This document shows, one piece after another, positions 17,581-31,257 of a stretch of DNA of 64,000 bases. Location of the stretch: positions 291,396-355,395 of the forward strand of contig NZ_SJPR01000003.1 of assembly GCF_007859955.1 (NCBI RefSeq). Direction: 5' to 3'. Source of the stretch: Botrimarina colliarenosi (GTDB lineage: Bacteria > Planctomycetota > Planctomycetia > Pirellulales > Lacipirellulaceae). Every line of letters starts with the position of its first letter. Position 1 is the stretch's first letter. The notes under the pieces are model-generated. The model was not told the DNA's origin. It searched no databases and saw only the letters and a list, made by a program, of their open reading frames with translations. The translations under genes and the position numbers were made by a program.

Positions 17581-19005
17581 ATGATGCCGCTCCGTTTGTT
17601 TTGCCTCGTCGCATTTCTGCTTGCCGCCCCGATTGCTAGCGCCAAGCCGCGAACCACCACCGGCACGCCGCTCGACACTTACTGTGCAACGTCCGACCCG
17701 GCGTTTGCTTGGAAAGTCGTCGATCGGATCGCCGGGCCGACGCATAACGGGCTGATTGTCGACCTCACGTCGCAGACATGGCGTTCGGCCGACGAGGTCG
17801 ATCGTACGGTCTGGAAGCACTGGCTGACGATCGTTGTCCCGAAGGGGGCGACCGCCGACACGGCGCTGCTGTTCATCTCGGGTGGCTCGAGCGACGACGA
17901 CCAGCCCGCCGTCGTCGAGGATCGCCTGCTACAAATCGCGGTGGCGACCCAGACTGTGGTGGCCGAACTGCGGACCGTGCCGAATCAGCCGCTGCGGATC
18001 CTCGCGAGCGACGACCCGCAGCGAGAACGCTACGAGGACGACCTGCTCGCCGCCAGCTGGATGCGATTCATGGCGACGAAGGACCCGACTTGGCTCGCCC
18101 AATTGCCGATGGCCAAGTCGGCGGTCGCGGCAATGACGGCGGTGCAGGAGGCGCTCGCCGCCGAGGAAGGCGCGCCAAAGATCGATAGGTTCACTGTCGC
18201 CGGCGGTTCGAAACGGGGTTGGACCACTTGGCTCGCCGCAGCGGTAGACGACCGCGTCGCGGCCATAGCGCCAATCGTGATCGACGTGCTTAACATCGAG
18301 CCTTCGATGCGTCACCACCACGCGTCGTACGGCTTTTGGTCCGAGGCGCTCGCCGACTACGAGAGCCAGGGACTCGCCGACCGGCTCGCCGCACCCGAGA
18401 GTGTCGCGATTCGCTCGATCGTCGATCCGTACGCCTACCGCGCCCGGCTGACGCTCCCCAAGTGCCTAATCAACGCCTCGGGGGACGAGTTCTTCCTGCC
18501 CGACTCGTCGCGTTACTACTTCGACGACCTCGTTGGCGAGAAGCACCTGTCGTACGTCCCCAACGCGAGCCATTCGCTGAAGGGGACCGACGCTCTCGAG
18601 ACGCTGGTGGCGTTCCACGCCGCGATCGCCCACCACCTGCCGCGGCCGACGCTCACCTGGCGCTCGGCCTACGACTCGCCGGAGCACACGGTCGAGTGCT
18701 CCGCCAAACCGACCGAAGCGGTCCTCTGGCGGGCGGTGAATCCGAAGGCCCGCGACTTCCGCAAGGCGGTTGTTGGCGATCTCTACAAGCCGACGCCGCT
18801 CGAGCCCGACGCCGACGGCGTGTACCGCATCCCAATCGAGGCGCCCGAGACCGGTTTCTCGGCGACGTTCGCCCGCTTTGCGTTCGACATCGGGGCGGCG
18901 CGGCCGTTCCGGGTGTCGACGCCGGTGTGGGTGGCGCCGGACGTCGAACCGTTTGCGAAGAAGAGTATCCGCAGAGACGCGGAGGGCGCGGAGGAATCGC
19001 CATGA
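17581..19005 (+). CDS. PqaA-family (PhoPQ-regulated) protein
   Basis: A 474-residue exported alpha/beta-hydrolase-fold protein from the ATG at 17581, chosen because it gives a clear signal peptide (RLFCLVAFLLAAPIASAKP). The nucleophile-like elbow is VAGGSKRGWTTWLAA, followed by the family's PIVIDVLN and the late NASGDEFFLPDSS and YVPNASHSL segments. The family is named for a PhoPQ-activated Salmonella gene and is common in planctomycetes; its substrate is not settled. The final codons (KKSIRRDAEGAEESP) are made from an R6 repeat, so the C-terminus has probably been extended by a repeat. Confidence 0.88.
   Translation: MMPLRLFCLVAFLLAAPIASAKPRTTTGTPLDTYCATSDPAFAWKVVDRIAGPTHNGLIVDLTSQTWRSADEVDRTVWKHWLTIVVPKGATADTALLFISGGSSDDDQPAVVEDRLLQIAVATQTVVAELRTVPNQPLRILASDDPQRERYEDDLLAASWMRFMATKDPTWLAQLPMAKSAVAAMTAVQEALAAEEGAPKIDRFTVAGGSKRGWTTWLAAAVDDRVAAIAPIVIDVLNIEPSMRHHHASYGFWSEALADYESQGLADRLAAPESVAIRSIVDPYAYRARLTLPKCLINASGDEFFLPDSSRYYFDDLVGEKHLSYVPNASHSLKGTDALETLVAFHAAIAHHLPRPTLTWRSAYDSPEHTVECSAKPTEAVLWRAVNPKARDFRKAVVGDLYKPTPLEPDADGVYRIPIEAPETGFSATFARFAFDIGAARPFRVSTPVWVAPDVEPFAKKSIRRDAEGAEESP
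18969..18996 (+). repeat. R6 repeat, copy a, inside the end of a gene
   Basis: CCGCAGAGACGCGGAGGGCG and onward. It overlaps the last codons of the PqaA-family gene. An inverted partner lies at 19108-19151 with an R1 element between them. Confidence 0.7.
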
Positions 19006-19017
19006 GGAAACTGCTTC

Positions 19018-19102
19018 TGTGGGAGGCGTCTCCGACGCCGATAACGCGCACCACTCCCTAGTCGGCAAGAGGCCGTAATCGGCGTCGGAGACGCCTCCCA
19101 CA
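19018..19102. repeat. Long inverted repeat, family R1 copy d
   Basis: Perfect 25-bp arms (19018-19042 and 19078-19102) around a spacer beginning AACGCGCACCACTCCC. The inner GGCGTC/GACGCC pairs are kept, with the central TCC one base shorter than in copies a and b. It lies between the two inverted R6 copies. Confidence 0.93.
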
Positions 19103-19107
19103 AAATC

Positions 19108-19151
19108 TTCTCCTCCGCACCTTCTCTGCGCCCTCCGAGTCTCCGCGGTGA
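19108..19151 (-). repeat. R6 repeat, copy b, inverted
   Basis: On the minus strand this reads TCACCGCGGAGACTCGGAGG and continues GCGCAGAGAAGG, an expanded relative of copy a in opposite orientation. Confidence 0.6.
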
Positions 19152-19280
19152 TTCCCTCATAAACACCCCAGAATCCGCTCGGCGGCCTAGTGGCGTCCTC
19201 GATACGGAAAGGGGTAGGATGAAGCTCTGTACAGCGACGGCCCCTAAGCCCTCCCGTCGTTCCTCAGTGGTTCAAACCCT

Positions 19281-19307
19281 TCGCGTCCGCCGCGTCTCTG
19301 CGGTAAA
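19281..19307 (-). repeat. R6 repeat, copy c, in recQ leader
   Basis: On the minus strand it reads TTTACCGCAGAGACGCGGCG. It ends about 10 bp before the recQ start, so it forms the recQ leader. Confidence 0.6.
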
Positions 19308-19316
19308 AAAGTCTTC

Positions 19317-21527
19317 GTGAACGACCCCCATACGAAAGCCCTCAGCGAGGTCCTCGAGCGCTACTGGGGCTACGACGACTTCCGCCCGCTGCAGCGCGAG
19401 GCGATGACCGCTGTCATCGACGGCCGTGACTCGGTTGTGGTGCTCCCCACCGGCGGCGGCAAAAGCCTTTGCTTCCAGGCGCCCGCCGTGGCGATGGGGG
19501 GGATGGCGCTGGTCGTCTCGCCGCTGATCGCCCTGATGAAGGATCAGGTCGACACGCTCCGCAACTGCGGCGTGCCGGCGGCGTACCTCAACAGCACCCT
19601 GTCGGCCGAAGAACGCCGTGAGGTGCTCGACGGCGTCAAAGACGGCTCGCTCAAGTTGCTGTACGTCGCCCCCGAGCGGCTGCTGCTCGACGGCACGCTG
19701 ACGCTGCTCGCCAACGCCAACGTGTCGCTCGCGGCGATCGACGAGGCGCACTGCATCAGCAGCTGGGGCCACGATTTCCGCCCCGAGTACCGGGGGCTCG
19801 CGCGGCTCAAGGAAGTGCTGCCCGACATCGGCATCCACGCCTACACGGCCACCGCGACCGAGGCGGTGCGCGAGGACATCGCCAAGCAGCTCGGCCTGCG
19901 GAATCCCGAGTTCCTCGTCGGGTCGTTCGACCGACCGAACCTGACGTACCGGGTGCTGCCCGCCGCGGGCAAGTTGGGCCGTATCGCCGAGGTCGCCAAG
20001 CGGCACGCCGGCGAGTCGGGCATCGTCTATTGCATCAGCCGCAAGGAGGTCGAGAAGACGGCCGCCGCGCTGGTAGGCCTCGGCGTGAAAGCGGCCCCGT
20101 ACCACGCGGGCCTCGCCGACGACAAACGCCGGCGTACGCAAGAAGACTTCCTCAACGACCGCGTCGAGGTGATCGTGGCGACGGTCGCCTTCGGCATGGG
20201 GATCGACAAGCCCGATGTGCGGTTCGTTGTCCATGCCGGGATGCCCAAGTCGCTCGAAGCGTACCAGCAGGAAGCGGGCCGCGCGGGCCGCGACGGTTTG
20301 CCTGCCGAGTGCCTGCTGCTGTTTAGCCGCGGCGACGCGATGACGTGGAAACGGATCATCGAATCGCCGAACGACGAGAGCTCGCCCGAATCGATCGCCG
20401 CCGCGCTCCGAGCCCTCGACGGGGTGAGCGGCTACGCCGGCGGCGTCACCTGTCGCCACGCGGCGTTGGTGGAGCACTTCGGCCAGGCTCTCGGCAGCGA
20501 CGACTGCGGCGCGTGCGACGTCTGTCTCAGCGAGCTCGACCTCGTCGACGAGCCGCTGGTGCTCGCCCAAAAAATCATCTCATGCGTCGCGCGGCTCGAA
20601 CAGCGTTTCGGCGCCGACTACACGTGCAAGGTGCTCGCCGGCTCCTCCGAAGAGCGGATCATCGCCAGCGGCCACGACCGCCTCAGCACCTACGGCCTGC
20701 TAAAAGACTGCCGCACGAGCGACATCCGCGGCTGGGTCGAGCAGCTCGTCGCCCAAGGCTTCCTCGTGAAGGCGGGCGAGTACGGCGTGCTACACCTAAC
20801 GCCGAAGGGTTTGGCGCTGCTGAAGGGGGAAGGCAATCCTCGGCTGTTGAAGACGGCGCCCAAGTCGGGCAAGTCGTCGGCCGGGGGGGGCAGCCGTCGC
20901 GACGCCGAGAGCTGGGAGGGGGTCGACCGCACGTTGTTCGAGACGCTGCGGGGTCTCCGTTCGCAGATCGCCGGCGAGCTCAGCGTGCCGGCCTACGTCG
21001 TCTTCGGCGACGCGAGCCTGCGTGACATGGCCCGACGCCGCCCCTCGACGCTCGAAGCCTTCGGCCACACCCACGGTGTCGGCCAGAAGAAGCTCCGCGA
21101 GTACGGCGAGGCGTTCCTCAACGCGATCACCGGCTACTGCAGCGAGAACGGCGTCGCGATGGACCTCGACGCCGAACCCGCCGGGGCCCCGACGCGACGC
21201 GCGCCCGCGCGAGCGGCGGTTCCGAACGGCTCGTCCCTGGCGGCGTTCCCGTTGTTTCGCGAGGGGGCTTCGATCGACGAGGCGGCGAAGCAGCTCGGCC
21301 GCGCCCGCTCGACGACGGTCGGTTACCTGAGCGATTTCCTCAAAGAGGACGTGGTCACCGACCCCACGCCGTGGGTCGAGAGGCCGCTGGCGTTACGGAT
21401 CGAGGGCGCCATCGAAGAGGTCGGCCTCGGCGGCCTCAAGCCGATCCACGAACAGCTCGGCGGCGAGGTCGACTACGACTCGATCCGCATCGTGGCGACG
21501 TGTGTGGCGAATCGCGAACGGGTGTAA
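19317..21527 (+). CDS. recQ: ATP-dependent DNA helicase RecQ
   Basis: A 736-residue 3'-5' helicase of recombination and repair. It has Walker A PTGGGKS (44-50), DEAH box IDEAHCISSWGHDFRP (141-156), motif VI-like QEAGRAGRDG, the RecQ zinc cysteines (TCRHAALVEHFG and CGACDVC), a winged-helix RQC segment, an HRDC domain (about 540-620, SVPAYVVFGDASLRDMA) and a C-terminal helical module after a Pro/Ala linker (SIDEAAKQLGRARSTTVGYL) seen in longer RecQ proteins. The GTG at 19317 follows an R6 repeat with no clear ribosome site. Longer than E. coli RecQ (about 610) because of the extra tail. Confidence 0.97.
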   Translation: MNDPHTKALSEVLERYWGYDDFRPLQREAMTAVIDGRDSVVVLPTGGGKSLCFQAPAVAMGGMALVVSPLIALMKDQVDTLRNCGVPAAYLNSTLSAEERREVLDGVKDGSLKLLYVAPERLLLDGTLTLLANANVSLAAIDEAHCISSWGHDFRPEYRGLARLKEVLPDIGIHAYTATATEAVREDIAKQLGLRNPEFLVGSFDRPNLTYRVLPAAGKLGRIAEVAKRHAGESGIVYCISRKEVEKTAAALVGLGVKAAPYHAGLADDKRRRTQEDFLNDRVEVIVATVAFGMGIDKPDVRFVVHAGMPKSLEAYQQEAGRAGRDGLPAECLLLFSRGDAMTWKRIIESPNDESSPESIAAALRALDGVSGYAGGVTCRHAALVEHFGQALGSDDCGACDVCLSELDLVDEPLVLAQKIISCVARLEQRFGADYTCKVLAGSSEERIIASGHDRLSTYGLLKDCRTSDIRGWVEQLVAQGFLVKAGEYGVLHLTPKGLALLKGEGNPRLLKTAPKSGKSSAGGGSRRDAESWEGVDRTLFETLRGLRSQIAGELSVPAYVVFGDASLRDMARRRPSTLEAFGHTHGVGQKKLREYGEAFLNAITGYCSENGVAMDLDAEPAGAPTRRAPARAAVPNGSSLAAFPLFREGASIDEAAKQLGRARSTTVGYLSDFLKEDVVTDPTPWVERPLALRIEGAIEEVGLGGLKPIHEQLGGEVDYDSIRIVATCVANRERV

Positions 21528-21547
21528 GCCAATCGCGTTGAAAACGG

Positions 21548-21572
21548 AACCGCGACCGTAAGGGAGCGACCA
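21548..21572 (+). repeat. REP-like repeat, left flank of transposase
   Basis: AACCGCGACCGTAAGGGAGC then GACCA, ending three bases before the transposase ATG. It matches the reverse complement of 22085-22109 at 24 of 25 positions. Confidence 0.85.
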
Positions 21573-21575
21573 ATC

Positions 21576-22079
21576 ATGCCGGCTGAATCGAGCGATTATC
21601 CGCTGGCGTATTTGATCACCTTCCGCACCTACGGATCGTGGCTTCATGGTGATGACAGAGGAAGCGTTGACCGTGCCAACAACCAGCCCGGCAGCAAATT
21701 ATCGCCTCCCGATACGCAGCGGCGTGAAGCGATGTTGCAGAGGATGCACTCTCCAGAATTCTCTTTGTCGACTGACCAACGTCGATGCGTCGACAAATCG
21801 GTCCGAGAAGTATGCGACTACCGTGGCTGGGAACTCTACGCTTTGAATATCCGAACGAATCATGTCCATGCAGTTGTTGCGTCGTCCGCAACGCCTGAGA
21901 AAGTAATGAACGACTTCAAGGCAAGGGCGACACGTCGGCTGCGTGAATTGAGTCTTGTCCCAACTGACGTGACCATTTGGTCTCGTCACGGTAGTACTCG
22001 CTACTTATGGAACGCGATAAGCGTCGAAGAAGCTTGTCGGTACGTTATTGACGGGCAGGGGACGGGATTGGATGGATAG
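21576..22079 (+). CDS. REP-associated tyrosine transposase (RAYT, Y1 family)
   Basis: A 167-residue IS200/IS605-related Y1 transposase. The HUH-like metal motif is NHVHAVV (HVH at 96-98), family blocks are ITFRTYGSWLHGDDRG and HGSTRYLW, and the likely nucleophile Tyr156 is in ACRYVIDGQG. RAYT enzymes are single-copy, domesticated relatives that bind and cut REP hairpins and are thought to spread them. The gene is tightly bracketed by an inverted pair of 25-bp REP-like repeats. Codon use looks more AT-rich than in neighbouring genes, a hint of separate origin. Confidence 0.9.
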   Translation: MPAESSDYPLAYLITFRTYGSWLHGDDRGSVDRANNQPGSKLSPPDTQRREAMLQRMHSPEFSLSTDQRRCVDKSVREVCDYRGWELYALNIRTNHVHAVVASSATPEKVMNDFKARATRRLRELSLVPTDVTIWSRHGSTRYLWNAISVEEACRYVIDGQGTGLDG

Positions 22080-22084
22080 CGGAC

Positions 22085-22109
22085 TGGTCGCTCCCTAACG
22101 GTCGCGGTT
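22085..22109 (-). repeat. REP-like repeat, right flank of transposase
   Basis: The inverted partner of 21548-21572, starting five bases after the transposase stop. The two make the gene plus flanks one mobile-looking unit of about 560 bp. Confidence 0.85.
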
Positions 22110-22160
22110 CAGCTGCGATCGCATAATTGGAACGGCGTTTCGCTTCTATTCTATCAGCTT

Positions 22161-27001
<4,841 letters not shown>

Positions 27002-27094
27002 GGCTAGAGACGCGAGGCGAGAAGGCGTAGTTTTGGGCAGTGGGGGTCGCAAGCAGGGCCCCCGCCCCCGAAGCCCCCAGCCCGCACCGCACCG

Positions 27095-27580
27095 TTGCAC
27101 GTCCGCCCGATCGAGTTCGGTTCTCCCGAATACGCCGCCGCCTGCGATCTCCGCCGTCGTTTCTTGCGCGAGCCGCTAGGTCTCGACCTGACGCACCACG
27201 ACGTCGAAGGCGAAGAATCGCAGCACCACTACGGGCTCTTTACCGAAGTTCCCGGCGACGCCGCGACGCTAATCGGTGGCCTGATCGGCAAGGCGGATGA
27301 CGACAACGCCCCGCGCGCCGATACGGTTAGGATACGCCAAGTGGTCGTCGAGAAAGAGTGGCGCGCCCAGGGGGCGGGGCGAATCCTGCTGCTAGAGGCC
27401 GAACGCCGCCTCGCCCAGGTCGGCTACCGCCGCTTCGTGCTCTACGCACGCGAGGACGCCGCCGGATTCTATCTCCGCAACGGCTACCACCGCACCGGGA
27501 AGATGACGGTGCTTATTGGCCTGGATCACGAGTTGCTGGAGAAGCAGCTGTCGGTTGATCCGCCGGCCGCCACCGCGTGA
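27095..27580 (+). CDS. GNAT-family N-acetyltransferase
   Basis: A 161-residue acetyl-CoA-dependent acyltransferase. The core strand and CoA loop are VRIRQVVVEKEWRAQGAGRI (about 78-97), followed by YRRFVLYAREDAAGFYLRNGYHRTG, the usual motif B and C-terminal region. The proposed start is a TTG at 27095. The 3' end overlaps the convergent gene below by 68 bp. The acceptor amine is unknown. Confidence 0.85.
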   Translation: MHVRPIEFGSPEYAAACDLRRRFLREPLGLDLTHHDVEGEESQHHYGLFTEVPGDAATLIGGLIGKADDDNAPRADTVRIRQVVVEKEWRAQGAGRILLLEAERRLAQVGYRRFVLYAREDAAGFYLRNGYHRTGKMTVLIGLDHELLEKQLSVDPPAATA

Positions 27581-27986
27581 CGACCGCAGCCACCAAGCCG
27601 GCGGCGCAGAGGCATGCCCCGGAGATCCGTAGCCTCGCGGCGATCTGTCTCGGACGTTGTTGGGCCAATCGGAGCGGCCGCTTCGCGACTTCGAGTCGGC
27701 TACGCGACCGTTGCAACGCCGTCGGCTCCTCGGCGAGGGGGGGCTGGCCCTCTCTGGCGCGGCGGCGGTTCTCGGTAACGTACGCCACCAAAAGCTTCTC
27801 GAAGCGGTCCTGTTCGGTTTGAGCGATCTTGCGATCCGCTTGAGACCAGAACCACCCAGGTCGCAGCCAACTCTCGGCCAGATACGAAGCCGCCACGGCA
27901 AGGACACCGAGCGCTAGCAGGCCGAATGAAGCCGGTCGCCCGAGCGGATTCCGACGAGCGGCCCGAGGACGATTCGCATGATCCAC
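27513..27986 (-). CDS. Small membrane protein, unknown function
   Basis: A 157-residue protein from a GTG start placed six bases after the DUF1559 stop, so probably the second gene of that operon. Two membrane helices (FGLLALGVLAVAASYLAESW at about 21-40 and SGACLCAAGLVAAVVT at about 122-137) flank a charged, probably coiled-coil segment (TEQDRFEKLLVAYVTENRRR). A hairpin topology with a soluble loop is likely. No family recognised. Confidence is limited by the overlap with the GNAT gene, but the position and membrane pattern support it. Confidence 0.55.
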   Translation of the reverse strand: MDHANRPRAARRNPLGRPASFGLLALGVLAVAASYLAESWLRPGWFWSQADRKIAQTEQDRFEKLLVAYVTENRRRAREGQPPLAEEPTALQRSRSRLEVAKRPLRLAQQRPRQIAARLRISGACLCAAGLVAAVVTRWRPADQPTAASPATRDPGQ

Positions 27987-27991
27987 CGGGG

Positions 27992-29155
27992 CTACAGGAT
28001 CTCCCCTTCGACCAAGGGCTGGCCGTCGTCAATGCTGATCAGCCGTGAGTAGAGGTAGGCGTCGACGTCGTCGGAAAGGAAGTCGACGCTCCCGTCGCAG
28101 CGGGCCGCGTTAACGCCACCCGGGTGCAAGCTACGCGGCGCGGCGTAGCCGCTTGTGCCGGTTCCCTTACAGGGCATGCCCTCCGCCTCAGCGCCGTCCG
28201 CATCGGGGCAGTTGCGAATCCAGTCCCAGCCGACCGGGTTATCACTGGCTTGGTTGGGGGTGTTTACCGAGTCAGCATCGCTGCTCTGCAGCTTTGGTGT
28301 GTAGGCCTCATTGAAGCGCTTTGTCTGAGGGGTTGCGGCGGACGCCGGGCAAGCAAAAGTCTGTGTCGAGTTAGGATTGTTCGGGTCCTGGCGGTGCATG
28401 TCCGCCGCGAGAAGCGTTGCGCCCGCAAGCGACAGTGCCCAGGCGCCGCGGACGTCGCCTTCGTTCTCCAGCGTGCGGATCTCGGCGACCATCAGCGTGT
28501 TGTTCAGACCGTCAGAGATCTGAGCCAGACGCCGGGGTTCCTCTCCGAGGGCGCCGCGGAACCGTCGCAGGCACTCCATGTGGACGGGCGTAGCGAAGCC
28601 GGCCTGATTCGCCTTGGCGAAGCGTCGGCCGTTGTTCGAGGCCACCGTTCCGAAGCCTCCTCCCGCTGTCTGGAAGAAGCGGGAGGCGGCGTTGTCGCTC
28701 GGGCAGAGCAGCGACGTCACCGTCGTGGCCTGCGGGTCGATCTGGACGCCGGCGCTGTTGAGCTGTGCGTCGATGGGTAGATTCGGGTCGATCTGGTCGG
28801 CGAGCCCCTGTTCTTCCAAATAGGGCAGCGTAGGGATAATCCAACTCCGCATCGCGCCGGCGCCCTTCGCGGCGGAAGCCACCGTCGGGCTCGGCCTCAG
28901 TTCAAACCCGCTCTCTTCCAGCGGGGAGAAGTAGGGCAGTCCTCCGTAGGACGACTCGAAGTTGAGCATCGCCAACGCGGTCTGCTTGACGGCGTTCTTG
29001 CAAGCGGTGCGCCGCGCCGCCTCGCGGGCGGCTTGCACGGCAGGGAGCAGCAGCGCCACGAGGATGCCAATGATGGCGATGACGACAAGCAGTTCCACCA
29101 AAGTGAAGCCGGTACGCACGCGACCACGCGCGGTTGGAGCAGGCGGCAGGGCCAT
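27992..29155 (-). CDS. DUF1559 prepilin-like protein
   Basis: A 387-residue member of the planctomycete DUF1559 family. A basic leader ending in RTG precedes the type IV prepilin helix [20 protein letters not shown] and then [12 protein letters not shown], typical of the family. Cysteine-bearing segments ([30 protein letters not shown]) follow, and the H-x9-DG signature [12 protein letters not shown] lies near the C-terminus. Such proteins are processed like pseudopilins; their role is unproven. A small membrane protein gene follows directly. Confidence 0.95.
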   Translation of the reverse strand: MALPPAPTARGRVRTGFTLVELLVVIAIIGILVALLLPAVQAAREAARRTACKNAVKQTALAMLNFESSYGGLPYFSPLEESGFELRPSPTVASAAKGAGAMRSWIIPTLPYLEEQGLADQIDPNLPIDAQLNSAGVQIDPQATTVTSLLCPSDNAASRFFQTAGGGFGTVASNNGRRFAKANQAGFATPVHMECLRRFRGALGEEPRRLAQISDGLNNTLMVAEIRTLENEGDVRGAWALSLAGATLLAADMHRQDPNNPNSTQTFACPASAATPQTKRFNEAYTPKLQSSDADSVNTPNQASDNPVGWDWIRNCPDADGAEAEGMPCKGTGTSGYAAPRSLHPGGVNAARCDGSVDFLSDDVDAYLYSRLISIDDGQPLVEGEIL

Positions 29156-29777
29156 AGAAAACTCGGGGCCTCAAGGGAAGTTTCGACAAATCAACGGGCT
29201 GGATCACCAATCCTTTACGGGAAACACCTCGTGCCCCAGGAGTCAGAATCCGCCCGTCACCGTTAGCTCTTCCGCCTGTCCGTAGCGCTTGGTGAAGTCG
29301 TTCCGCTCAGACGCCGGCGCGACACTTGTCGCAAAATGTGCAACGTTGGTCGCAAGAGACTGCAGTCGCGAAGGACTTATCTCTGTCGCATGCCGCAAGG
29401 GACTGCCGCCCCCATCGACTGCTTCACGACCAAATCACATTCATGACGAAATCACACAAGCAAGGTGAGCTTACTGGCCCAGCTAGGCAATCTGAACTTT
29501 ATCGAGCGCAGGATTTTCTCGCCACAGCGAAGATGATCGTAGCAATGTCGGGAATTCTTGTTAGTCAATCGCCGCGACGGGGACAATCAGTTGACTTATG
29601 GTAGTCCCGTAGCTTAGTTTCGACCGCGGTTGGGAAGAGGCAAGACGCGACGCACGATTTTGTACGTCGCATGCAGCAGGCGAAGAAGCGGTTCCGTTCC
29701 GAAGCACCTGCGAGTGTTCGTGTCCTGTTGGCAGGAGACGAGCTCTTATTGATACGCCCCCCTGTCTGGAGCCCTCC
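29156..29777. other. Intergenic, no gene recognised
   Basis: About 620 bp between divergent genes, visibly less GC-rich than its surroundings. A 92-codon plus-strand frame (29326-29604) has no family features or good start context and is not called. It presumably holds the promoters for the DUF1559 gene and the PEP-CTERM pair; no convincing operator was found. Confidence 0.5.
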
Positions 29778-31073
29778 ATGCTTCAAGCGTTTGTCATTGC
29801 CCATCGGGGCGTCGTGCGCGCCGGCCTCACGGCTGTGGTTGCTCACTTCGCTCTTTTCGCTGGATCAGTTGTCGCGCAGACAACGATCTACACCGACGCC
29901 TTCGAGAATGAAGAGACCTTGCTCGTCAGTGGGGCGACAAGCTCCACCGGTTGGGTCTTTGATTTAGACGAGGCCAACCAGAGTGACGCCCGCTTCGGGT
30001 TCGATTACTCGTCGCTCAGCATTCCCGAGGCGCCCCGGTCGGCGCCCGGCGACGCGGCCCAGCGGGGCGTCGCGCTGCGGACAAACGTCGCGGCGGGCAA
30101 CATCGACTCAGCGGGGATTTCGCTGGCGAATCCCGCGTTCTCAGGCCGCTACTTGGTCGAGGTCGACATGTGGCTCAACTGGTCACTCGACGAGTCCCAG
30201 GTCGGCACCACCGAACACGCCGGTTTGTTCGTCGGCAACGACACGGTCGACAACCCGGCCAGCCCCGATTTTCCGGTTCAGCGCGGCGCCGGAGCGATCT
30301 TTAGCAGCGACGGCGACTGTAGCAACTGCGATTTCATCCTCCTGAAGAACGAGGCGGAACTCGACACCTTCAGCGGACAGTACACGGTCACCGATTTCGG
30401 CTTCGGCAACCAGGACGGTTACGACAACACCGACATCAATGCCGATCCGATGAACGGCGATCTACTCGACCTGCCGGCGTTGTTTCCCTCGTTCTCGATC
30501 CCGTTGAACCCGAGCTTTACGCAGCCGGCTGGAGCGGTTGGTTTTCAGTGGATCACGCTCACGGCGGACGTCGATCCCAACGGTGGCACGGGCCCTGGGC
30601 CTGTGAAGGGAACAACAACGTTCACCGTCAAGAACGCCGCCAGCGGCGAGTCGTTTACGCTTGGGACGGTCGATAACAGCATCCTCGACGACCCTGACGA
30701 CGGGCAAGATACGGGCGAATCGCCGGTCGATATGGAGGGGCAGGTCTCTTTGGTCCTCATCGACTTCTTCACCAGTGTCGCCCGCGACATCAACGAGGCG
30801 ACCGTGGTGTTCGACAACCTGGTCGTCAGTCAGATCGAAGAGATCGGGCTCGACGGCGACTACAACGACGACGGCAAGGTCGACGCCGCCGACTACACGG
30901 TCTGGCGTGACGGCAATTCGCCCGACAACACGCCGGCAGGTTACGACCTCTGGGCGAATAACTACGGCGCGACGACCCCGCCACCGGCGGTCGCGGCGCC
31001 CGAGCCCGCCGGCCTCGCCATCGTGGTCGGGGCGTTAGCGGCCGGTTGGATCACGCCGCGACGTCGTCGCTAG
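29778..31073 (+). CDS. PEP-CTERM protein with dockerin loop
   Basis: A 431-residue exported protein with signal peptide ending near SVVAQ. The body is a beta-rich domain (FDYSSLSIPEAPRSAPGDAA; GRYLVEVDMWLNWS) shared with the next gene, then one dockerin-like calcium loop (DGDYNDDGKVDAADYTVW) and a C-terminal APEPAGLAIVVGALAAGWI plus RRRR anchor. The ATG at 29778 is preceded by GGAG. The two paralogues probably arose by tandem duplication, this one keeping or gaining the dockerin loop. Ligand unknown. Confidence 0.85.
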   Translation: MLQAFVIAHRGVVRAGLTAVVAHFALFAGSVVAQTTIYTDAFENEETLLVSGATSSTGWVFDLDEANQSDARFGFDYSSLSIPEAPRSAPGDAAQRGVALRTNVAAGNIDSAGISLANPAFSGRYLVEVDMWLNWSLDESQVGTTEHAGLFVGNDTVDNPASPDFPVQRGAGAIFSSDGDCSNCDFILLKNEAELDTFSGQYTVTDFGFGNQDGYDNTDINADPMNGDLLDLPALFPSFSIPLNPSFTQPAGAVGFQWITLTADVDPNGGTGPGPVKGTTTFTVKNAASGESFTLGTVDNSILDDPDDGQDTGESPVDMEGQVSLVLIDFFTSVARDINEATVVFDNLVVSQIEEIGLDGDYNDDGKVDAADYTVWRDGNSPDNTPAGYDLWANNYGATTPPPAVAAPEPAGLAIVVGALAAGWITPRRRR

Positions 31074-31257
31074 CAGACACAACACCGCGCAGTATCGTGG
31101 AACCGATACAGAGCGGACCAGAGACAGGCGAGAAGAGGCACGAGGTAAGTACTCGCGAACCCTTCGAGCGTCACCGCTCGAGGGAGGCGTGGTTTGTTCA
31201 TCTGGCGGGCGCGCGCGGCGTCGCTCACCAATTGACCCTTCACCCTGGATCGAGCTC

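Noticed and set aside
29326..29604. 92-codon plus-strand frame
   Set aside because: No start context, domain or hydrophobic pattern; left as intergenic.
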